Below, piece by piece: positions 25,524 through 37,500 of a stretch of DNA of 64,000 nt (its first letter is position 1; each line of letters opens with the position of its first letter). A program made the translations under genes and the position numbers. Below the pieces are notes generated by a model. That model saw nothing but the letters and a program-made list of their open reading frames with translations, was not told where the DNA came from and ran no database searches. Origin of the DNA: Onchocerca volvulus (Eukaryota; Nematoda; Chromadorea; Rhabditida; Onchocercidae); NCBI GenBank assembly GCA_000499405.2, contig HG738136.1, positions 2,148,646-2,212,645 of the forward strand, in the 5' to 3' direction.

Positions 25524-28500
25524 GTTATCTTTTTTTTCATTATAATTTTAGTTTGTGAAATTTTTTTGTAGTTTGTATAAAAAGTATGATCAAAATAGAA
25601 GTTATAAAAATATTTTGATTTACTTAATTATGATTTTTAAGAAAAAAAAAAATATTTTCAAATCAAACATTCGCCTATTCGAATGTAACATTATGTCAAA
25701 ATTTCAAAACATTCGGTGCAGAACTTTCGGAGATTTAAGATTATGAACAAACGAACATTTTACATTTTAATTTCTATAGATAATTATTGATAAATTTTAT
25801 CATAAATGTTACTGATAAGCTTATTAATTGCTATTGATAAAATAAAATGAGCACAATAGTATTAATCAATTATCGATGATCAAACGCAAAATCTATTATC
25901 TCAGATGTGTAGTTGGAAAATTAAGTACAATTATAATATAACGATATATTTATAATATTTTTTGAATGAAATAAAATAATTCCTTGCCTTTTTCTCGTTT
26001 TTTTTCCTCATGCAACTAGAATTTAAATAAAATATTGATTGATAAAATGAGAATTTAAATAAAATATTGATTGATAAAATGACATAGCAATTATCATATA
26101 TCACAAGCAACAGTACCTATCTACCGTTAATTTACGTAGAATCCACAAAGGTTACATAAAACAAGTTTTTAAATGATGTCCTTCATTTCCTTCGAAATTT
26201 CCTTCTTTTTTTTTTTGATTACTTCATTTCCTTTAATTTCAATGCTGATAGCAAATAATACAAATCTCTTTTAATTTCATCTTTCCATTTTCCTATTACT
26301 GATGAAAACTTTTTGATAAATCTTCTCTTCCGAACAATCTTTTTGTGATAAGGAAAAAATCAGTGAAAAGCGAAAATAATTTATGATTTTAATTCGAGTA
26401 AATTAAAATGCTTATCAGATATCATAAGTTATTATCGATCAATCATTATAACGTTTTATATTATAAATATTGAATTTGTATATTTATTTTTTAGTTTCAA
26501 TTTTTATAAATTGATTATTTTAAGGGTTTTTGCGAATTTTATACTTAATTAATTAAAATTTTACGGGCAAATTAGATACCACTTATCAATTTATCAGTAA
26601 TCTTTAATTTCTGCCCGTCAAATCTATAATTTATAGTAATCGTGCTACAAAATTATGTTTAGGTAAAATTTAAGTTCAATAAATTTCAAAATTTCAAATT
26701 ACAGTTTAAAAGGTACATGAAAGAAGAAAATCGGTTGAAAAAGTTTTGTGACATAAATATTTATATCATAAATATCAAATGAATTTTTGCACAAAAATTA
26801 CATTCCGATCTTTTTTTTTTTCTTTTCTCGATTATAAGAAGATTCGAACAAACATTGATTTGTCTGCATATTTTTCTTCCATTCTTTTTTATTTTTTATT
26901 TTTTTTTGCTTTCTCGACAATATTTTTTTTTACAAAATGAAAATATACCATAAGATGAACAATAATATTTTAAAATGTTTTCATTTCAAAAAATTTTGCA
27001 TAATTTCTTCTATACCAATGATTTCGCATTCGCAAATGAAATACATTTTTTTTATCTTTTATTTGTTATTTTGACGAGAAATTTCCGAAAAAAAAAAATT
27101 TTGCGAAATTCGTTAGAAAAGAAAAGCAAAAAAAAAAAAAGAAAGATTGAGAAATAAAAATGAAAAAAAAATCACGAAATAGGCAATATTTATGATCAAT
27201 GTTTTACAAATTGCGAGAAAAGTTTATATTTTTAAAAGCATTTTTAATCATCGTACATTGTTAATTCTTCCTTTCTATTCAATCTTATTTTCAAAAAAAA
27301 AAGAAAAAAACATTGAAATGCTTCTTTTCTTTTTTTTTTTTTTTGTACGGTAATGTATCATTCGTTTAGTTTCATATTTTTATAAGAAGAAAATTTTTCA
27401 AAAAAAAAAATAAATTCCATTCAGTCAACAATTTCATTTAATCTTCTTTTACATTTATATATATTTTTCATTATAAATTCTATTTTTCGAATTAAATTGA
27501 TCTCTTTTGAATGAATGAAATTTAATGAGATTTATAACTTAATAATATTAAATATCATTTCCTATAAAATCAATTTTCGAATAAATCGATTTTTTTTGAA
27601 TGAATGAAATTTAATGAAATTTATAACTTAATAATATTAAATATCATTTCCTTTTAAAACAATTTCAATCTTTTCCTTCTTCTATCATTTCAGATTAATT
27701 CGATCTTATCATTTTTTTAATGTTTGTTTTCAATGAGATTTAAAATTTATTATTCTTAAGCAGTAATTATTTTCGTTCATGTGATATATTTTAACATTCA
27801 ATTTTAATGTCAATTCCTTTTTTTCTTTTAAATATAAAATAGAAATTTGATATGATAAAATTTTGATAATATCGCTTAATTATTTAATTATTTCAATTTC
27901 AATAATATTTTAATTACAGAGTTTGATACAGTTTTATTCTTGATTAACAATTACATAATTTAGAGCAATGAAATATTGTTAAATGAAAAGAAATGAATAA
28001 ATCGAAAATTAAAATATAATTTTAAAAATGCACGATAAAATGTAATAGCTTTAATTACAATGAACTTTAAATATCTTTTTAAATAAAAAATATAAAATTC
28101 AATTTGATTTAAATATAATTTAATTTTTAATTATTTCATAATACATCCATTTGTAATTTCATATTACATAGCATAATAAGGTGATTTAATATGATCATAT
28201 ACATACAAATGAATTATTGATTTAGCATGAAATGATCATTTTAAGTTTTTATATTCGATTTTCTTTAAATTATCTTTTCAATATGCACGGATAATTTTAC
28301 TAGTTTCACCTTTTCTTAAATTTTAAAACAAAAATAATTGTAAATTTAGTCGGATCTTTGCATGAATAATTATCCATTCCATAAAAAATAAACATTAACT
28401 CATATTTTTCTTCATCAAAACATTTCTCGAACCATTTTTTTTCGAAACATTTATTATTCAAACGATTAAAATTCTGCACATTTTTCTCATTATAGTCTTA

Positions 28501-31500
28501 ATATCAAAAAAGTGTATTTTTCAAAAATTTCCATTCGAAAATTTTTTCTCGAAAAAAGTTTTCTCTTTTTTCTATTTTTTTTTGTAAAGAAAAAAAAAGC
28601 ATTTATTATAATTATTAGCAATTTCTAAAAAATTGTCTGGAAAAAATCAATATTCAAGTACTTATCATTTATTTGAAGTTTTTATTTAAATATTTATTAC
28701 ATGTTTATTTAATGTAATAGCCTTCTTTTTTTTTTTTTTACTTCTTAAAACAACATTTTATCCATTTCATGATAACAAATATGTTATCATTTTTTTTTTA
28801 ATTTTCAAATTTTCTGCATTCATAAATCAATGCCTTAATTAATTTTTGCTAATTATTGGGTGTGTAAAATCTATTAAGTAGTGAATTAATGAGGAATACT
28901 GATAATTAATTAATGATTTAATTTTTTCAAACTATATTATAATTATTTTATTCGATTAATACAATGTCTTATATTCATTGAAAAACTATGCAATGTAATT
29001 CATTTGCTAATTATTTAATATAGAAAGCTTGCTTAATTAATTATTCTGTAATTAAATTAAAATCGAATTTTTGAAGTCCATTACTTATATCGTTTTTTTT
29101 CAATAATCTAACATATTTAGCAAAAATAACCATGTTAAAATTTTATTCGATTTATACAATATCTTAAATTTTTTTTTTTACAAATTATTCGATATAGAAA
29201 AATTTAAATTATGATTTTGAAATTCGATTAAATTAAATCTTTGAAGTGTATTAGTTAGATCGAAAAATTTTCAATGATCTTATTATATTCAACAATAATA
29301 ATTATTTCAACATTTTATTCAATTTATACAATGTTTTAATTGATTTTTGCTAATTATTCGATTTAAAAAAAAAAAAAAGTTTATTTAACGAATAATTTTG
29401 AAATTAAATTGAATCATATCGTTGAAATCCATTAATCCTAATCGTTTTTTTTTTTTTTTTTTTTTTACTTGATTTTAATTTAATATCGATAAAATTGCAC
29501 AGTACTTTTATCAGCTGCTAAAATTTGTTATGATTCATCTGATGTACATATCTATTATCATCATCATTCATTTCTTTCTTTTTTCGATTACTGATAAATG
29601 ATAAATCGATAATTCTTTTCCATCCAATTCATTTCTACTTTCTTTTTTTCGATCAATTCAATAACTATTACGAGCAAAAATTATTGTCATACGTGTAAAA
29701 ATTTTTATGTAAATTATGATTCATTTAATTGAAAGAAAATCTTTTAAATGCATATATGTTTGGTGATATAAAATGACATATTGATCGATGATTTGTGATT
29801 TTTTAAAATGAAATTTTCATTTTATTTTAATCTATCTTATCGAAATTTCATCTTATTTCCCCAAATAATTCTTTGCAAAACAATTTGTATAAACTGATTT
29901 TTCATTTATTAATTATAGTTTATTTTCAATTTTAATATTTTATAAAGGTATGCATTTTAATCGGTTTTTTCATTTCTTTCCATTTGATACTATACAAAAA
30001 TTTTATATTCTTTTTCCAATATAAAATAATTTATCATTTTGTTAATTAAAATTTATTTCCAATTCTAACATTTGACAAATTTAAGAATTTCATGAAAAAA
30101 ATATACAATTCTAAGATTATATCAATCTGTATTTATCATTTCTTTAATGTTATGATATTTCTCGTTGATGCATCAATTATCTATCTATTTCCTTTAATTT
30201 CCTTCAATTTTCATCTCATTTATTCCAGTTAATTCATTTATTAATGTTAATGAAATGAAATGAAATGAATGAATGAAAAATGAACAATTTAAAAAAATTT
30301 GTATTTAATAAATGGAAATGAAAATATATTGCTATCATCTTTCTTCTATCGTTGTCATGACATTTATTTATCGATTGATATGACAAAAAAATTGCGGAAG
30401 ATTTTTTTTTTTTTATCAAACAATGAATTGAGTGCAAAAATTTTTAGATTTTTATCAATCAAAATTATTACGATGGCGATAATTTTTACATTAATTTTAT
30501 GAATTAATTATTCATTCATTCCAAAATTTGTTCCAAATTAAAATTGTTCAATTTTATCATTAATTCATTAACTTATTTCATTATGATTGATCTCTGAGAT
30601 ATCACGAGTTTTTATCATCCAATTCTCTAATATCATTTTTAATCATTTATTTTCTTTTCGTTTTACTATCATAATGAATATTTGTTTAATATCGAATTAT
30701 TTAATCAATCTTTGGCTTATTTGCAATTTCGGATTGAAATTTTTTCAAATTTAGATGTAACTAAAGTGGCAAGTATCAAAAGTATTATTATTATTATTAT
30801 TAAATTAGTTATAATTATTCAATTTGCATCTTGCTACTGAATTACTGAATTAGTACTGATATTAATTATTACTATTTCTTCTAATATTACCATCATCGGT
30901 GACAGCGTTGTTATCTTGTATAATCACTGCTTCTCATCGATACATTCCCGCGGATATCGCTGCTTATCATTACCTACTTATCATTATCTACTTATCATTA
31001 CCTATCGCTTTTTCCTCGATATCAATTCCTCTTAGTACCACACTATCAGTTATAAGAAAAGGTCTAAATTATTACTTCTATCAGGTGAATTTTGCTATCA
31101 AAATGCGTTGGTGTTTCAGTGGAGGTCATAGTTCACCACCTCCGCCACCACAACGTAAATTTTTCAATCAATCAATATCATCGCCAAATACAACTGCTGG
31201 ATCTTCATCAAGTTCTAACGAAGTGACTTCAAGTGATGAAGATCATAGATGGCTTAAGTTTGCTTTTTAATAATTTCAAATTTTCAATCAAAACAAAACA
31301 ACAAAAAAAAAAAAAATTCAAATATTGAATATTTGATTAATTTTTATCGAATTTCGAAATTGTTCATTTTTGCATAAAATACTTCTAATTAGCCCAAATT
31401 ACATGGAATGGTATTTTTGTAGAAGAGTGGAAAAATCTGATCCATTTATAATGAGGACAACAAATAATCGACCAACAATTACACCAAAACCGAAATTTAA

Positions 31501-34500
31501 TGATCGAAATATTTCAACTTCTCTAATTGATGATAAAGAAAGTTTACAAGGATTGCAAAAATCAAGCGATAGCGATGATTGTATAGACAACATTTCACGA
31601 AGATTTCAAAAAATAGGTTTGATTAATATTTTTTTTTTTTATTAAATCATTTTTTTTGAAAAAAAAAAATATTTTCTATTAATTAAATAGTAAGAAATGG
31701 AATATTTATTTTAAATGAATTACAAGCTTAAATGATAAAGATTATATCATTTCGTGTAAACAAACAATTAAGAATTATCCTGATAAAATATATGAAATAG
31801 AAAAATAATTGAGATTTATTTAAATCCCAAAATAACTCAAATTTATTTTAATCCTCGTTAAATACCAGGCGAGCCTTTGATATTATCTCCTATTGGGCAT
31901 TTACAACAGATATAGTAATTATGGATGAATCCTGAAATAACAACTATATCAATTAATAATTAAATTTAAATTTTTTATAACTAGTTTTAAAAAACTAAAT
32001 TCTTGATTTTTCACATTTTGTAAGTCAATTTATTTTAGTATAATTCGAGATTTTTTTTCTCCTGTTTTGTAAATTATTATTTATAAATTAGTCATTTCAA
32101 AAAGATAAAAGGAAATTTCGAAGATTTGAATAATTTTTAAATTGAATAAACATGTCCAAAATATAATATTGGCCTATTCGCCAACTAATCGGTCATTTAT
32201 TTTTCAACTTTGATTACTGTATGTTTGAAATATTTTTGATTATTTTCCAGAAACAACTTCAACGGACGATTCATCATCGAAATTTACCATCGCCAAAAGT
32301 TTCGCCTTAAAAAGTCATGAACTTAATTGGTCAACACATCTGGATTCAGATGTAATCAGTACTGAAGCACAGAATACTGCTTCATCGAATGAATCTGAAT
32401 CAAGCAGTGTTGTTGTCAATACGACAACTATCAATCCACATGATGAATCTAGCTCATCATCACCTTCCTCGTCCGGAATTGTTGCCGATATGAATGATTC
32501 CAATGGCGAAAGTAATCAGGTCATCAAATTTCTCTTCATTTTTGCCCGAATCAATCGATAATTGCATAATCAATCGATAATGATATCAATATACACGAGA
32601 TTTTCACAATACAATCAATTAAATAACTTAATTATAAAAAGTTCACTGTTCCAATGAAATCTTTTCATCGATTACAAAATCAATTGATTAAGATCGTAGG
32701 AAGAATTGGATTAATCATTAATTAAATGGGTTCAATCGATATGCATAATTTCTGAAAGATTTTTTTTGCATACTATTTTTGTGACAAATTTTTTTTTTCA
32801 GAGAACATCAGCAACATCATCATTATCATCATCTGAACCATCATCAGATTTAATTGAATCTAATGTTGACACTTCACGTATGGAAAAAACGTATCGATCG
32901 AGAATGGATGAATCAATAGCGTTAACGCAAGATCAACCACAACAACAACAACAAATAGATCATTTCAACAATGTCGCAAGAAAAGCTGTCGTTCAACGTC
33001 CTCAACTTGAACGAGTTCGTGAACCTTGCGACTTAATGATGCCAACATTGGAAGAGAAAGTTGAGCCAAATGATAGATCTGTTTTACATGACGTTTTCAA
33101 CAATCGTAATACATCGCCTATCGATTTCGGAATATCCGACAATACCGAACCACGATTTAATCATTCTCTTAATTTACATAATCAACGAAGTCTTGTTCAG
33201 CGTTCTAATAGGTACGAAACATTGGGTTAATTATTTTAACTAATTTCATTCTTACGTTTTTTCTAAAAAATCTCTTCATTTATTTAAAATTTGAAATGAA
33301 TAATTTAAAAAAAGAAAAAAATCAAAAAATTTTATGTAATTTAGAATCTAAGACAATCTAAAATAATTCTTATATTAAGTAATTTAAAACCGAAACAAAA
33401 ACTTAAAAATTAATTTCAAATCTGGAATATTAGGTTTTTTTTTTTTCGTGAGCCATTTTATTGACAAAAAAATCACTTAATGATTGTATAAATGATAAGC
33501 AAATATTATTTGGAGTTTCAAAACTGAACGAAGAATCCGGCAGAGATTCAACTTATAGTCGAAAAATTTTGAAGATCACAAAATAAAGCGAAAACATTTG
33601 AATTCGCGGAATTTTTAAATTAATAAACGAAAGACATTTCAGGAGCTCGTCAATACCACCTGAAGGTACTCATGGAAACAAATATGCTTCGGAAGATCGT
33701 TTCAAACGCAGCGGAAGTATGGTATCTGAATTAACAAATCAACATCGTTCGCTAGATAGGTAATTTTTAAACTTATACAATTTTTCGTTAATATTTGACA
33801 TGCGAAAGATGAAAGCTGAAGAAGGGAGAAAAGTTTTAATTTTACAGTAAACCTTTTCCGGATGACTGTTTTAACTTAAAAGTAAATTTTTCTCTATTCA
33901 TTGAACAAATAATTCTTTTTTTAAAAAAATACTGTATTTTCTGAAAATCTGAATTCTACTGTAAGATGATTAAAGTTTGTATTCGAACTGAAGAGTCTGT
34001 GTTGATAGAATGATTTTAATAAAAATGTTGGAGAAAAAATCTGATAGTTTGTAATTTGGTTTTTGCTTTGCTGGATTGAAGATCTTCTTGCTATTATGAT
34101 TCAGTTAGATCTGCAATAGGCTTTATTGGGTCTATACGATATTATACATAATATCGCTTTTATAAAATAATAAGAATTAAATGAACAATACATGGTAAAT
34201 AATAAAAGATAACAATAGTCATTTGAATGCTCATCAAGTTTGTATGTCGTACGTCGTACGTCGTTTGTACCTCGTCGCACTCATTGCGTCGTAATTTCCT
34301 TTTGTAACTCTCGTTCTCCTTCCGCTCTCACTACTGCTGTTGCTCGTATTGAATTATCCGCTCATGCTATTATCGAAATTGGACAGAATTGAACTGCTCC
34401 TGATAGTGATCTTAAAGATACTGATCTAGTTGATTCAAAAAGTATTTTATATGGATAAACTTTCATGGGCGGGGGCTTACAACATATTAATCATATCAAA

Positions 34501-37500
34501 AGATCAGTTATCAGAACAGAGGATAAGAGATAGATGTTGCTTAAAATATTTCAAACAAAACAGACAAGCTTTAGTCTTTGCAACATTCCAGACAATTAGC
34601 ACGGATTTAAACATTTTAAACAGAACACATGAACTCTATTAGCAGATCGGAAGATGAGAGAGAACAAAGATCTTTGTGCCAAGATATGAATAAGTGATTC
34701 ATTTGTTTGAGAAATTGACTGAAGTGATTCATTTTTCTTTTTTTTTCCTATTACAAATTTCTACTGTACAGAATATTTGGATTATTTCGTCGTATTTATG
34801 TCTATAAAAAATTTCGATTTTACTAATAGAGAGAGCGTAAATTGGAAAAGGTCGAAAAAATCTGTCATTCTCAATTAACAATGCCCATTAAGGACTGTCA
34901 ATACAAGAAATACATTTTAATTGAACGTTTAAATTGAAGTGAAATATTTTTAGTTAAATGTATGAATAAAATTAAATCACATTTTAATTGATTATTTGAA
35001 TTCAACCAAATTTTTAAATTAATTAATTTGTTCAGGAAATTTGAAGTTTCTAATTTAGAAATTAACACATTAAAATTTAAAAAAAATTAACACATTAAAA
35101 TTTAAAAAAATTTTTTTTTTGTCTTAAATTTGAAAATTTTTTCGAATTTGCAAGTGAATATATGGGAATAATAAATGAAATTGATACGTTGAAATCAAAA
35201 AAAAAAAAAAAAGTTGAATTAAATAAAATTTTTATCTCTTCCCTATTATTCGAGAAGTATTAGATCAGAATTGACAAGCCTTTTGTTCCTTTTAAAAAAA
35301 TATAAATAATTTATAATTCGAATCAAAAAAAAATAATTAAAACAAAAGTAAAATTTCAAAAAAATTTTAAAGGATAGGATTTTTTTATCCTAGGAAAATT
35401 CCTCTTCAAATGAACGAATAATTGATTTTATGATTTAAAGAAAATCGATTGCTGAAAATTTAAGAAATATATTAATGATGGATATATTTTTAGTAGCGGA
35501 AACAATCCAACAAACGAGGAAAATATCAAAAAGCAAATAATTTGTTCAAAACTTGTTGAACATTACCGTCATATCGAAAACAGTGTTGAGAAATTAGAAA
35601 AAGTTGGTTTTTTTCTTGTCAGGTTTCGAAAGTTTGAATATTTATTGAAAAAAGAAATTCGAAATGATCGATGATCACATTTCGAGAAAAATTTATGAGA
35701 GAAAGGATGAAGAATTGGAACAAATTTACTATTATTTAAGCGGAATTTTAAATCTCCAAAAGGTTTTGAGATTGTTTTATTTCATTTATTTATTAAAGAA
35801 CAATTAATTAATTATCATAGAAGATTTTTCCGAAGTACTTACAAAAGTCATCCTGAATTGTTTAACTTAATTGGATTAGAATAATTAATTTTAATCAAAT
35901 GTATAGTGTACGGCAGCACGTGCATGGCGACAACCTCATATTCTACAGCAACATATTTTTGATATCAAAGATTGTGTTGGAATAATTTCAAATTCAATTA
36001 ATGGTTTTCTGGATGCTGCATGCCGTATTGCAGTAATCGATAGTACTAATCCGAAAGGAGAAGGTGAATTTTTTTTTTGCTTTTTATTTTCCAGTAATTA
36101 ATTATTATTTCATGAAATTTTAAAATTCCTTCCTTTTATTTTAAGTTGCTTAATTTTAAATTACATCATTTAAGGAAATTTTATATTCATAGCCAATGCA
36201 ATATTATTGAAATTACCAATTATTTTAGTAATTTAAAAAGGAAGGATACATTGCTACTTTTTACTTTTCACTAATTAATTACCATTTCATTAATTCTCGA
36301 CACTTCTTTCTTTTATTTAAAATCCTCAAATTTCAGACTGTCTTATTTTAATAAAATAAAAATTTAAATTACCCAACTTTAATATTCATAATTGATTCAC
36401 TATTGTTTGGAATTTTTAATTGTTATAATAGTATTTAAATGTTTCGATAAATTAATAAATTAATTATTAATATCGATAAGATATAGCATAGTCGAAGATT
36501 ATAAGGCATATTTCACTTTTTATTATTTTATTTAATTTTGATTTTAATTTTTATTATTCAATTTTTTATTTAACTTTATTGTAATTTTCTATTTTGATAT
36601 ATTGAAGAATTTTTTTGCTGCCACTATCAGCTGTGGAATATTTCTATGAAGATATTCTCAAGAATAAGTATCACCCGTGAAAGTTAAGATAGAATACTCT
36701 GTTATAAAATATCAAATATCTCGGAATTTTTTTGCAGAGAATTTCATAATTTAAAAAAAAAATCAATTTCGAAATTATTTAATTTCTAGAATTGAAACAA
36801 CTACTGCTACCGTTGAAAAGCTCTACTACCATTATAAATCAACTGAAACAAAATTTGGATAGTACCGGTTGGACTCTTGGCGCATTATCACGTCCACGTA
36901 ATATTTATGGGACAATACCGGGAAGTGATGCCTTAGATCAATTTCTTGCTGTTATCAAACAGGTATCTCTTTTAATTACACATTAATTTCTGCTTATTTT
37001 ATCGATAACTAAGATTATCACAAATAAGAAAAGTAAATTATTTGATCACAACTTGTCTACTTAATTTAATTAAATTAATTACTGAATTGAAAGAAAAAAA
37101 GATAAACAATTGAATAATAATCGAACAATTCGAATAATTTTCGAAGTTTTTTTGTCAAAAGCCTTAGAATTGCTGACCAAATTTATAGTTTTTATTCTAT
37201 TGAAATTTTTAGTTACCAATTGATTGCTGTAAATTGATACAGTGGGCATTGCTAATGGTACCATCGTCAGGTGTTCGTTTCCTAACGAATGGTCTAACGA
37301 ATCCTTTAAATAATGATAATATTATCACGAGCATTTATCAATCACGCGATGATCCCTTATTAAGGTGAGGTGATAAATTTTGAAATGAGTCATGTATTTG
37401 AACTTTATGACCTTTTAAATGGTGATATCTATCTTTTTTTTTTTATCACTATGTTTCTCTTATTTGGCTTGCTGTTCTTTTATCTTTTTTTTTTTTTTTG

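Larger units (their letters stand above)
20644..31084. other. very long CAS intron, about 10.4 kb
   Basis: No exon is recognised with confidence. The stretch is almost uniformly AT-rich with poly-A/T runs. It holds imperfect triplications (20659-21160, 28950-29455), shorter tandem duplications (26019-26082, 27484-27652), a TAAA microsatellite (about 25490-25522) and one copy of the dispersed element (25671-25780). Exons for a missing substrate region could be hidden, but I see none. The right end is GC-richer and probably carries an internal promoter. Confidence 0.45.

Noticed and set aside
34635..34650. AGATCGGAAGA, similar to a sequencing adapter
   Set aside because: Only 11 bases match before divergence, so it is most likely coincidence.
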